Source of the DNA: Lachnospiraceae bacterium | GTDB lineage: Bacteria > Bacillota > Clostridia > Lachnospirales > Lachnospiraceae | NCBI GenBank assembly: GCA_017461775.1 | Contig: JAFTXD010000027.1 | Span: 1 to 33,394, forward strand | Reading direction: 5' to 3' | DNA: 33,394 nt | Part shown: positions 16,512 through 24,182 of the stretch, one piece after another | Layout of the letters: every line of letters starts with the position of its first letter | How positions within the stretch are numbered: position 1 is the first letter of the stretch | The notes under the pieces: model-generated | What the model saw: only the letters and a program-made list of their open reading frames with translations | Told to the model about the DNA's origin: nothing | Database searches by the model: none | Program-made: the position numbers and the translations under genes

Positions 16512-16540
16512 TTGTAATTTGTTTTTAATTATGTTAAAAT
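16512..16540 (+). promoter_or_regulatory. sigma-A-type promoter of codY
   Basis: TTGTAA at 16512-16517 and TAAAAT at 16535-16540 with a 17-base spacer in an AT-rich 155-base gap after topA. The expected start is near 16547. No terminator hairpin was seen between topA and this promoter, so some readthrough from topA is possible. Confidence 0.6.
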
Positions 16541-16562
16541 GCGTTTATAGGCAGGAAAAAAC

Positions 16563-16578
16563 ATTCTATTCATAGAAT
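16563..16578 (+). promoter_or_regulatory. inverted repeat next to the codY ribosome site
   Basis: ATTCTA TTCA TAGAAT, a perfect 6-bp dyad with a 4-base loop, ending three bases before the AGGGAGG ribosome site. It could be an operator or a hairpin affecting ribosome access. Confidence 0.4.
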
Positions 16579-16594
16579 AAAGGGAGGTTTTCGC

Positions 16595-17383
16595 ATGAGC
16601 AGTGTACAGTTACTTGACAAGACCAGAAAAATTTTGAAGCTTCTCCATAACAATAATTCCAGTAAAGTGGTATTTAACGATATTTGTAAGGTTATGAGGG
16701 AGATTCTTGGCTCTAATATTTTGGTAATCAGCCGTAAGGGTAAGGTTCTTGGTGTTGGAAAGTGCGACGGGGTGGATGCCATCCACGAATTGATTGATGA
16801 TTCTGTGGGCGGATTCATAGACGGCATGCTCAACGAGCGACTTCTCGGTGTTTTGTCTACCAAGGAAAATGTAAATCTTGCCACTCTTGGTTTTGAAAGC
16901 CCGGATATTAAAAAGTTTCAGGCGATTATCACCCCGATTGAAATTGCAGGAGAGCGTCTTGGTACCTTGTTTATTTATAAGATGAATGAGCAGTATGGTA
17001 TTGATGATATCATTCTCTGTGAATATGGTACCACGGTGGTTGGTCTGGAAATGCTTCGTGCGGTGAATGAGGAAAGTGCAGAGGAAAACCGTAAAATCGG
17101 TGTTGTGAAGTCTGCCATCAGTACTCTTTCTTTCTCAGAGATGGAAGCAATTACCCATATTTTTGATGAACTCAATGGTATGGAGGGAATCCTGGTTGCC
17201 AGCAAGATTGCAGACAGAGTGGGCATTACCCGTTCCGTAATCGTCAATGCGCTTCGTAAGTTTGAAAGTGCCGGTGTCATCGAGTCACGTTCTTCCGGAA
17301 TGAAAGGAACCTACATCAAGGTGTTGAATGATGTGGTATTTGATGAAATTGAAGAGCTGAAGAGACAGAGCGGCAGGGATTAA
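16595..17383 (+). CDS. codY: GTP- and branched-chain-amino-acid-sensing repressor CodY
   Basis: A 262-residue CodY, the full family length (about 259). It represses stationary-phase, nutrient-uptake and often motility genes when GTP and branched-chain amino acids are plentiful. The N-terminal GAF ligand domain occupies about 1-155. The winged helix DNA-binding part is at about 180-262, with the highly conserved recognition region ASKIADRVGITRSVIVNALR and RSSGMKGTYIKVLN. It has a strong ribosome site AGGGAGG (16581-16587), 7 bases from ATG. It has its own promoter and terminator, and lies immediately upstream of the flagellar operon, as in Bacillus, where CodY controls the fla/che promoter. 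No convincing CodY box (AATTTTCWGAAAATT) was found by eye at its own promoter or at the flgB promoter. Confidence 0.97.
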   Translation: MSSVQLLDKTRKILKLLHNNNSSKVVFNDICKVMREILGSNILVISRKGKVLGVGKCDGVDAIHELIDDSVGGFIDGMLNERLLGVLSTKENVNLATLGFESPDIKKFQAIITPIEIAGERLGTLFIYKMNEQYGIDDIILCEYGTTVVGLEMLRAVNEESAEENRKIGVVKSAISTLSFSEMEAITHIFDELNGMEGILVASKIADRVGITRSVIVNALRKFESAGVIESRSSGMKGTYIKVLNDVVFDEIEELKRQSGRD

Positions 17384-17405
17384 TGATATAAAATTTATTG
17401 CAGAG

Positions 17406-17443
17406 AAAAAGGATTTGTTGTGAGAACAATGAATCCTTTTTTT
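17406..17443 (+). terminator. rho-independent terminator after codY
   Basis: AAAAAGGATT (17406-17415) pairs with AATCCTTTTT (17432-17441), with an inner TTGT/ACAA extension around a short loop and a run of seven T. The A-tract on the left means that it could also work in the reverse direction. It insulates codY from the flagellar operon. Confidence 0.9.
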
Positions 17444-17467
17444 GATGATGTTTTAGGCAATATTTGG

Positions 17468-17494
17468 TATTGTGTGGCAAAAAAAAACACAATA
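17468..17494 (+). promoter_or_regulatory. dyad upstream of the flagellar promoter, candidate operator
   Basis: TATTGTGT (17468-17475), 11-base A-rich spacer, ACACAATA (17487-17494): a perfect 8-bp dyad about 26 bases upstream of the -35 element of flgB. The half-site TTGTGT appears again at 17520-17525 within the -35 region. It may bind a regulator of motility; the identity is unknown. Confidence 0.45.
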
Positions 17495-17519
17495 TACTGT
17501 CAAAAATATCAAAAAAAGG

Positions 17520-17547
17520 TTGTGTTTTTCGAGAAATGACTTATAAT
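17520..17547 (+). promoter_or_regulatory. sigma-A-type promoter of the flagellar operon
   Basis: TTGTGT at 17520-17525 and a perfect TATAAT at 17542-17547 with a 16-base spacer, about 60 bases before flgB. No sigma-28-type element (TAAA ... GCCGATAA) was seen, as expected for an early operon. Transcription should start near 17554, right at the hairpin below. Confidence 0.65.
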
Positions 17548-17556
17548 GAAATAAGG

Positions 17557-17573
17557 TGGGTACTTTATACCCA
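17557..17573 (+). promoter_or_regulatory. hairpin at the 5' end of the flagellar mRNA
   Basis: TGGGTA CTTTA TACCCA, a 6-bp dyad with a 5-base loop, falls at or just past the predicted transcription start. It may protect the 5' end of the long operon transcript, or be an operator overlapping the start. Confidence 0.45.
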
Positions 17574-17601
17574 TTTTGTCGAAACTTAAGGAGGTAAATG
17601 T

Positions 17602-17991
17602 ATGTTTAATACAAATGCTTTTGATTATATTAATGTGCTTGACAGAGCAGCGGACGCAACCTGGCTTCGAAATGAAGCGATTTCTAATAATATCGCAAAT
17701 GCTACCACTCCGGGATACAAGCGTCAGGATGTAGCTTTTGAGTCCGAGCTGAGAAAAGCGCTGGGGTATGATTTATGTGAATCCATGGATGAGAAGGTGT
17801 CCGATTTCCAGACAAAGAAGTTCTCACCCAAGGCTTATACGGACAGTCAGGGATATTCTTACAGACTGGACGGTAACAATGTGGATATCGACAATGAGAA
17901 TGTATATCTGGCTGAGAACCAGTTAAAATATCAGGGACTTATCAGTGCTATGACTTCTGAGTTCCAGAATTTACAGTCAGTGATGAAGTAG
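17602..17991 (+). CDS. flgB: flagellar basal-body rod protein FlgB
   Basis: A 129-residue proximal rod protein exported by the flagellar type III system, first gene of the flagellar operon. The family signature NNIANATTPGYKR lies at about 29-41 after an N-terminal amphipathic helix, and the C-terminus ends in the usual helix for rod packing (NQLKYQGLISAMTSEFQNLQ). Start ATG 17602 has AAGGAGGT at 17588-17595. An overlapping ATG at 17598 is out of frame. Confidence 0.97.
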   Translation: MFNTNAFDYINVLDRAADATWLRNEAISNNIANATTPGYKRQDVAFESELRKALGYDLCESMDEKVSDFQTKKFSPKAYTDSQGYSYRLDGNNVDIDNENVYLAENQLKYQGLISAMTSEFQNLQSVMK

Positions 17992-18005
17992 GGGGATAAA
18001 TAAGT

Positions 18006-18467
18006 ATGAGTATGTTTTCGGCTTTTAACATTAATGCTTCCGGTATGACTGCCCAGAGATATCGTATGGACATTATTTCGGAAAATGTTGCCAATGCCAA
18101 TACCACACGTACCGCGGACGGTACACCTTATCGCCGTAAGGTAGTGGTTTTTGAGGAGAAGGCAGGAAGAAATACCTTTGGTTCCACGCTTGCCAATGCC
18201 AGCGAGAAATTATCCGGCTCCGGTAAGTACAGCGGTCAGGGTGTGAAGGTGACCGGTGTGTACGGAGATTATGAAACGGAGATGAACAAAGTATATGACC
18301 CATCTCATCCGGATGCGGACGAGGATGGATATGTTACATATCCCAATGTAAATATCGTTTCGGAAATGACCAACATGATTGATGCCAGCCGCGCTTACGA
18401 GGCGAATGCAACTGCATTTTCTGCAAGTAAGTCCATGGCACTTCTTGGATTAGAGATGGGAAAGTAA
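18006..18467 (+). CDS. flgC: flagellar basal-body rod protein FlgC
   Basis: A 153-residue rod protein that follows FlgB in the proximal rod. It shows SGMTAQRYRMDIISENVANANTT near 12-34 and the C-terminal PNVNIVSEMTNMIDASRAYEANATAF segment that defines the family. A GGGGGA site lies 9 bases before ATG, 14 bases after flgB. Length is normal. Confidence 0.97.
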   Translation: MSMFSAFNINASGMTAQRYRMDIISENVANANTTRTADGTPYRRKVVVFEEKAGRNTFGSTLANASEKLSGSGKYSGQGVKVTGVYGDYETEMNKVYDPSHPDADEDGYVTYPNVNIVSEMTNMIDASRAYEANATAFSASKSMALLGLEMGK

Positions 18468-18478
18468 GGTAGGATAGT

Positions 18479-18820
18479 ATGGATTTAAGTGCAATCAGCG
18501 GAATCGGCAGTTTGACTGCCCAGAAAATAAATACCGGAGAGCTCGCCTCTATATCCGGGTTGACAGCGGAAAAGTATGAGAATGCGGAGGGTACCGTATT
18601 CCAGACCTTTTTAAATTCGGCCATTGACAATATTAATTATACCAATGCGGCTTTGTCAAATGCAGAGAATGAAGAGATTAAGTTTGCACTGGGTGAGACG
18701 GAAAATACCCATGACCTGACCATTGCGCTTCAGAAGGCATCCACCGCGCTTCAGTACACTGTGGCGGTACGCGATAAGCTTTTAGAGGCATATAAAGAGA
18801 TTATGAATATGCAGATTTAA
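18479..18820 (+). CDS. fliE: flagellar hook-basal body complex protein FliE
   Basis: A 113-residue protein, the adaptor between MS ring (FliF) and rod. The family's C-terminal helical segment is clear: THDLTIALQKASTALQYTVAVRDKLLEAYKEIMNMQI (the DVxxAMxKAxxAxQxxxxVRNKxxxAYxEIMxMQ pattern). It lies 11 bases after flgC and 56 bases before fliF; that gap holds only a ribosome site. Confidence 0.95.
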   Translation: MDLSAISGIGSLTAQKINTGELASISGLTAEKYENAEGTVFQTFLNSAIDNINYTNAALSNAENEEIKFALGETENTHDLTIALQKASTALQYTVAVRDKLLEAYKEIMNMQI

Positions 18821-18876
18821 GCTTGTACGGCAGAGTCTGAAAGAAGGATAAATTTTAGTAACAAGGGAGAAGCTTC

Positions 18877-20472
18877 ATGGAAAAGCTAATGGAGATTCGA
18901 GATAAGATTCTCGCATGGTGGAATAAATATACAACAAAACAAAAGACGGTCATAGTGGGTATTTTTGCTGTGGCAGTCTTCACAATTGCTATTTTGGCAT
19001 ATGTATTTTCCAGACCTACATATGTGGCAATTAAGACCTGTGAAAATCAGGCGGAAACATCAGAGGCTAAGGCAGCACTGGAAAGTGCAGGCGTGGCAGT
19101 GGTTGTTGGTAAGGATGCGCTGACCATCAGTGTAGAAGAGAAGGATGAAATAACGGCCAGACTGGCTCTTGCATCTGCCGGTTTTTCTGCAACGGAGCCG
19201 GATTTGGGTGATTACTTGAGCGGAAGTCTTTCTACGACCGAGTCCGATAAGCAGAAGTATTATGCGGAGTTTTGGGCTGATAAGCTGGAGGCAAATTTCT
19301 CCAATTATGAGAATGTAAAGCGTGCAACTGTAGAATTGAATCTTCCAAAGGAGGATGGCACCTTAATCCGCAAGGAAGAGGAGGCATCTGCGTATATTTG
19401 TCTGGAGCTGGAAGGCAGCTTTTCGCAGGACAATGCGGCAGCCATGGCGAAGGCTACTGCAGCAGCACTGGGGAATACCGACACCTCAAATATCGTTATT
19501 GTGGATACTAAGGCAAATGTTTTATTTGCCGGAGAAGATGATTACACTACTGCAGGACAGGCCAGCAACTTCATGGAGCTGAACACCCAGGCAGAAAATT
19601 ATATCAAGTATAAGATTGCCAATGCTCTTCTTATGACGGGACAATTCGATATGGTGGAGGCAGCGCCTCACCTGAATTTCGATTTCTCTTCTTATGAGCA
19701 GACCAATCATTCTTATGATGCGCAAAATGGCAGAGAAGAGGGATATAAGAGTCATGAATCCGTGACCTCCGGTGAGGATTCCTCCGGTGTGGGCGGAGTA
19801 CCGGGAACAGACTCCAATGATGGTACATCTTATCTTTACCAGGATGGAAGCGAGACTTCCTCTTCTTACGAAACCAGAGATACGGATTATGTATTGGATG
19901 AAGAGATTTTGTCCAAGGTAACCCCTGCGGGTGTTATTGATTACAATACATCTTCCATTTCTGTGACGGCTATTACATATAATCGAATTTATGAGGAACT
20001 GGCAGAGAGCCAGGGACTTTTGGAAGGAATTACCTGGGAGCAGTACAAGCTCCTTAACGATACCTCTACCAAGATTGAGGTGGACGAGGAGTTCTATAGT
20101 GTGGTGGCAACCGCTACCGGTATGGACCCGGAAAATATCACGATCATGGCGTTCCGTGAGAATCTCTTTATTGACGAGGAAACGGAAGATATTAACTGGA
20201 GTGATATAACCAGTATTGTACTTATTGTAATCATTCTGGCACTCCTGGCATTTATGATTCTCCGCAGCATGAGCCGTAACAAGGAAGAAGTGGAAGTGGA
20301 GGACGAGCTTTCTGTAGAGAAGCTTCTCCAGTCTACGCAGGAGAATACTGTGGATGATATCGAGGTTGAGACCAAGTCTGAGACTCGAAAGATGATTGAG
20401 AAATTTGTTGATGAAAATCCGGAGGCGGCAGCAAGTCTGCTCCGCAACTGGTTAAATGATGACTGGAGGTAA
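18877..20472 (+). CDS. fliF: flagellar MS-ring protein FliF
   Basis: A 531-residue membrane ring protein, the base on which the flagellum is built. There are two membrane spans (about 24-45 and 445-467) with a large outer domain between them that includes the ring-building motifs. The region around 270-335 is acidic and serine-rich, typical of the variable collar. The C-terminal tail (ENPEAAASLLRNWLNDDW) is the FliG-binding helix. The ribosome site of fliG overlaps its stop, indicating coupled translation with its direct binding partner. Slightly shorter than E. coli FliF (552) and similar to Bacillus (536). Confidence 0.97.
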   Translation: MEKLMEIRDKILAWWNKYTTKQKTVIVGIFAVAVFTIAILAYVFSRPTYVAIKTCENQAETSEAKAALESAGVAVVVGKDALTISVEEKDEITARLALASAGFSATEPDLGDYLSGSLSTTESDKQKYYAEFWADKLEANFSNYENVKRATVELNLPKEDGTLIRKEEEASAYICLELEGSFSQDNAAAMAKATAAALGNTDTSNIVIVDTKANVLFAGEDDYTTAGQASNFMELNTQAENYIKYKIANALLMTGQFDMVEAAPHLNFDFSSYEQTNHSYDAQNGREEGYKSHESVTSGEDSSGVGGVPGTDSNDGTSYLYQDGSETSSSYETRDTDYVLDEEILSKVTPAGVIDYNTSSISVTAITYNRIYEELAESQGLLEGITWEQYKLLNDTSTKIEVDEEFYSVVATATGMDPENITIMAFRENLFIDEETEDINWSDITSIVLIVIILALLAFMILRSMSRNKEEVEVEDELSVEKLLQSTQENTVDDIEVETKSETRKMIEKFVDENPEAAASLLRNWLNDDWR

Positions 20473-20476
20473 GCTT

Positions 20477-21502
20477 ATGGCAGCAAGAGCTGGTATGGCT
20501 GATCAGGAAATCCACGGACTGCAGAAAGCGGCGATATTACTTATCGCCCTTGGTCCGGAGCGTTCCGCAGGAATATTTAAACATCTGAAGGAAGAAGAAA
20601 TCGAAGAGTTAACCTTGGAGATTGCAAACACCAGAAATGTTACTCCTCAGGTGAAGGAAGAAGTTATTAATGAATTTTATGAAGTGTGTCTTGCACAGCA
20701 GTACATTGCAGAAGGTGGTATCACTTATGCAAAGGAGCTTTTGGAGAAGGCTGTGGGTACGGAGAAGGCAATGGAGGTTATCGGCAAGCTGACCGCATCC
20801 CTCCAGGTAAAGCCGTTCGAGTTTGTGAGAAAGACCGATGCTTCTCAGCTGCTCAACTTTATTCAGGACGAGCATCCGCAGACCATTGCACTTATTTTGT
20901 CCTACCTGTCTGCGTCGCAGTCAGCCCTTATTATTTCGGCACTGCCGCCTGACAGACAGGCAGATGTTGCAAGACGTATCGCAGTTATGGACCGTACAAG
21001 TCCGGATATTATCAAGGAAGTGGAAAGAGTGCTGGAAACAAAGCTTGCAAGTCTCGTAAACCAGGATTACACCATTATCGGTGGTGTGGATGCGGTTGTA
21101 GAGATTTTGAATACCGTAGACCGTGGAACAGAGAAGCACATTATGGAGACCTTGGAAATCGAAGAGCCAGAGCTGGCAGACGAAATCCGCAAGAAGATGT
21201 TCGTATTCGAAGATATTCTGCTGCTTGATGACCGTGCGATTCAGAGAGTACTTCGTGATGTGGCTAATGATGACCTTGCAATTGCGCTTAAGAGTGCAAA
21301 TGAGCAGGTACAGACAGCAATCTTCAACAACATGTCTAAGCGTCTTGCTATCATGATTAAGGAAGATATGGACTTCATGGGTCCTGTTCGTATGAAGGAT
21401 GTTGAGGAGGCTCAGCAGAAGATTGTTAATATCATTCGTAAGTTAGAGGATGCAGGCGAAATTATTATTTCACGAGGCGGAGGTGACGAGCTCGTTGTCT
21501 AG
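20477..21502 (+). CDS. fliG: flagellar motor switch protein FliG
   Basis: A 341-residue C-ring protein that couples the stator to rotation. The conserved E132-H-P-Q motif contacts FliM, and the C-terminal torque helix ELADEIRKKMFVFEDILLLDDRAIQRVLRDV carries the charged residues that face MotA. The start chosen is ATG 20477 with GGAGGT at 20465-20470, which lies on the fliF stop. The frame stays open upstream to an ATG pair at 20456 inside fliF, but without a ribosome site. The last codons overlap the start of fliH by 8 bases. Confidence 0.97.
   Translation: MAARAGMADQEIHGLQKAAILLIALGPERSAGIFKHLKEEEIEELTLEIANTRNVTPQVKEEVINEFYEVCLAQQYIAEGGITYAKELLEKAVGTEKAMEVIGKLTASLQVKPFEFVRKTDASQLLNFIQDEHPQTIALILSYLSASQSALIISALPPDRQADVARRIAVMDRTSPDIIKEVERVLETKLASLVNQDYTIIGGVDAVVEILNTVDRGTEKHIMETLEIEEPELADEIRKKMFVFEDILLLDDRAIQRVLRDVANDDLAIALKSANEQVQTAIFNNMSKRLAIMIKEDMDFMGPVRMKDVEEAQQKIVNIIRKLEDAGEIIISRGGGDELVV
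21479..21486 (+). promoter_or_regulatory. strong ribosome site that places the fliH start on a TTG codon
   Basis: GGAGGTGA inside the end of fliG, an eight-base match to the 16S 3' end, 8 bases before TTG 21495. No ATG or GTG lies at a suitable distance in that frame. Confidence 0.8.
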
Positions 21503-22358
21503 TAATTTATTAAAAGGCTTTTATATAAATAATAATGACAGTGCCTCTACCGAGAAATATATCATTGATACCAATGAACTGGCGAAGAAGCGTCTGGAGT
21601 TGATTGCAGAGTCCTTACGGAAGGAGACGAAGGAGAGCAGCAGTGGTGGTTTTGTGCAGGGATTGAATGCAGAGACTGTGGAACTTTTGCTTACCGATGA
21701 AGAAAGCGAAGAGCCGGCAGTGATAAAGGCCCAGCCAAAGAACCCGGAGGATTTGCTTTCAGAGGCAAGAGCAGAAGCGGAGGCGATTATTGCTAACGCC
21801 AATGCCAGAGCGGAAAGTATCCTCTCCGAAGCCAAAAGACAGGCGCAGCAGTCCCTGATTCAGTCCGTGGAAGAGGGCAAGAAGCAGGGCTACAGGGAAG
21901 GTACCAGTAAGGCCATGGCTGAGCTGGACAAAATGAAAGAGGAACTTAAAGATAAAGAGGCGCAGCTGGATGTACAGTATCAGAAGCAGCTGAATATGAT
22001 GGAACCGGAGCTGGTGGATGTGATTACCGGTATATATGAGCATATTTTTCATGTGGAGCTCCGTTCCTATCGTGAGATTCTGACGCATCTGATTGCTACC
22101 ACCATGCGCAAGATTGATGGTAGCAGGGATTTTATCATTCATGTTGCCAAAGAGGATTATCCTTTCGTCAGTATGCAGAAGAAGCAGCTGGCGGCAGGTG
22201 TGGCAAGCTCCAGCAGTAATGTGGAGGTTGTAGAGGATATGACCCTTTCCCGTAATCAGTGTATGATTGAGACGGAGGGTGGTATTTTCGATTGTGGTCT
22301 TGGAACGCAGATGCATGAGCTCCGCCAGAGATTACAGTTATTATCTTATCAAAAATAG
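21495..22358 (+). CDS. fliH: flagellar export ATPase regulator FliH
   Basis: A 287-residue FliH, which dimerises, holds the ATPase FliI and links it to the C-ring. The middle has an alanine/glutamate-rich coiled coil (EARAEAEAIIANANARAESI..., about 95-180) with small residues at regular spacing, and the C-terminal domain (from about 185) has the conserved segments DVITGIYEHIF and EGGIFDCGLGTQMHELRQRL. Start is TTG 21495, giving MSSNLLKGF, because a near-perfect ribosome site sits 8 bases upstream; the frame runs open to 21450 without a better signal. It overlaps fliG by 8 bases and precedes fliI by 13. Confidence 0.93.
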   Translation: MSSNLLKGFYINNNDSASTEKYIIDTNELAKKRLELIAESLRKETKESSSGGFVQGLNAETVELLLTDEESEEPAVIKAQPKNPEDLLSEARAEAEAIIANANARAESILSEAKRQAQQSLIQSVEEGKKQGYREGTSKAMAELDKMKEELKDKEAQLDVQYQKQLNMMEPELVDVITGIYEHIFHVELRSYREILTHLIATTMRKIDGSRDFIIHVAKEDYPFVSMQKKQLAAGVASSSSNVEVVEDMTLSRNQCMIETEGGIFDCGLGTQMHELRQRLQLLSYQK

Positions 22359-22371
22359 GTAGTGAAGATTA

Positions 22372-23694
22372 ATGGCGTTACAAACAATTGATGTAGATAA
22401 ATACAAAATGGTTGCAGACAAAATCTTTTTTCGCAAGCTGGGAAAGGTAGTGAATGTGGTAGGCCTTACCATTGAGTCCGCCGGTCCTGATGCGAAGCTG
22501 GGTGATGTCTGCAGAATTATACCCGGGGGTGAGGAAGAACTTCCGCCGGTTATGGCAGAGGTGGTGGGCTTTAAGGATAAAAAGACCCTGCTGATGCCAT
22601 TTGGTTCAACAGATGGAATTGGTTTGGGGTGCACAGTGGAGAACACAGGTGCGCCTTTAAGTGTTGTAGTAAGTGATGATATGCTTGGTAAGACCGTGGA
22701 TGGTCTGGGACGCCCGGTGGATGGAACGCAGATCATCGGAAAAGAGTATTCGGTAGAGAATACGGCGCCGGATCCTATGAGCAGAGAAATTATTGATGAA
22801 GTGCTTTCTCTGGGCGTGCGTGCAGTGGACGGTATCATGACGGTAGGTAAGGGGCAGCGTATCGGTATCTTTGCAGGTTCCGGTGTAGGTAAGTCCACAC
22901 TGATGGGTATGTTTGCCCGCAATACCAAGGCAGATATCAATGTTATCGCTCTGATTGGCGAGCGAGGACGTGAGGTACGTGAGTTTATCGAGCGTGACCT
23001 GGGAGAAGAGGGTATGAAGCGTTCGGTGGTGGTGGTTGCTACCTCCGACAGACCGGCCCTTGAGAGAAATAAGGCAGCGAAGACAGCTACGGCTATTGCT
23101 GAGTATTTCAGAGACCAGGGAAAAGATGTGCTCCTTATGATGGACTCGCTGACGCGTTTTTCCATGGCACAGCGAGAAATCGGTTTGTCCAGCGGGGAAC
23201 CGCCGGTAACCAGAGGTTATCCGCCATCGGTATATTCAGAGATGCCGAAGCTCCTTGAGAGAGCGGGAAGGGCGGCAAAGGGCTCCATCACCGGACTTTA
23301 CACCGTGCTTGTAGATGGTGACGATTTCAATGAACCGATTACAGATACGGCCAGAAGTATTTTGGACGGTCATATCATGCTGAGTAGAAAGCTGGTACAT
23401 AAAAATCATTATCCGGCAATTGATGTGTTGCAGAGTATTTCCAGATGTATGAGTCAGATTACTCCTAAGGATCACAAGAAGGCTGCGGGCAAGCTGAAAA
23501 ATGTGCTTGCGACCTATAATGAGGCAGAGGATTTGATAAACATCGGTGCGTATAAGAGCGGAAGCAATCCGGAGATTGATTATGCGATTACCATGATTCA
23601 GCAGGTGAATGAATTTTTACGTCAGGATGTTGAAGAGAAGATGGACTACGAGGAAACCATTTCTACGCTCAAAAACATGTTTCTGGCGGAATAG
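22372..23694 (+). CDS. fliI: flagellum-specific export ATPase FliI
   Basis: A 440-residue ATPase of the F1-beta/type III secretion family that powers unloading of export substrates. The Walker A motif GSGVGKST is at 169-176, the Walker B aspartate at D258 (VLLMMDSLTRF), and the catalytic glutamate region is LIGERGREVREF. The signature GLSSGEPPVTRGYPPSVYS is intact. Length matches the family. The ribosome site is weak (GGTAGTGA), so translation may be coupled to fliH, its partner immediately upstream. Confidence 0.98.
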   Translation: MALQTIDVDKYKMVADKIFFRKLGKVVNVVGLTIESAGPDAKLGDVCRIIPGGEEELPPVMAEVVGFKDKKTLLMPFGSTDGIGLGCTVENTGAPLSVVVSDDMLGKTVDGLGRPVDGTQIIGKEYSVENTAPDPMSREIIDEVLSLGVRAVDGIMTVGKGQRIGIFAGSGVGKSTLMGMFARNTKADINVIALIGERGREVREFIERDLGEEGMKRSVVVVATSDRPALERNKAAKTATAIAEYFRDQGKDVLLMMDSLTRFSMAQREIGLSSGEPPVTRGYPPSVYSEMPKLLERAGRAAKGSITGLYTVLVDGDDFNEPITDTARSILDGHIMLSRKLVHKNHYPAIDVLQSISRCMSQITPKDHKKAAGKLKNVLATYNEAEDLINIGAYKSGSNPEIDYAITMIQQVNEFLRQDVEEKMDYEETISTLKNMFLAE

Positions 23695-23706
23695 GAGTGT
23701 TAATCC

Positions 23707-24177
23707 ATGGGAAGATTTCGGTATCGGATGCAGAGTATTCTTGATATTAAAATCAAAATGGAAACCCAGGCCAAGCAGAACTTCGCAGCAGCTAAGAAGG
23801 TGCTGGACGAGGAAGAGGAAAAGCTGGAGGTCTTATATCAGCGTAAGGCTGCTTATGAGGAAGAGGCAAAGGAGCTTTTGGCTGGGACTTTGAATGTATT
23901 GGAAATCACTACAAACAAAGAAGCGATTCTCCGTATGGAGGAGTATATCGTTTTGCAACTGCAGGTTATTGAGCGGGCGAGACGTAAGGTGGAAAATGCA
24001 AGAGAAGCATTAAAAGAGGTTATGCAGGAAAGAGAAATTCAGGAGAAGCTGAAGGAAAAGGCTTTTGAGAATTTCCTTGCGGAAGAGAAGGCTTTGGAAA
24101 GTAAGGAGATTGACCAGCTTGTCAGTTACACTTACGGAAAGAGAATTCAGTATAACAATGCATTGAACGGAGAATAA
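23707..24177 (+). CDS. fliJ: flagellar export chaperone FliJ
   Basis: A 156-residue, nearly all alpha-helical coiled-coil protein beginning FRYRMQSILDIKIKMETQAK, the typical FliJ N-terminus. FliJ works with FliH and FliI as the stalk-like part of the export ATPase complex. The position after fliI fits. The sequence is dominated by E, K, A and L, so the call rests on the N-terminus, length and neighbourhood. Confidence 0.93.
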   Translation: MGRFRYRMQSILDIKIKMETQAKQNFAAAKKVLDEEEEKLEVLYQRKAAYEEEAKELLAGTLNVLEITTNKEAILRMEEYIVLQLQVIERARRKVENAREALKEVMQEREIQEKLKEKAFENFLAEEKALESKEIDQLVSYTYGKRIQYNNALNGE

Positions 24178-24182
24178 GCAGT

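Noticed and set aside
17444-17601. A c-di-GMP (GEMM) riboswitch upstream of flgB, as known in Clostridioides difficile.
   Set aside because: Only about 48 bases lie between the predicted transcription start and flgB, and the conserved GEMM core is not visible.
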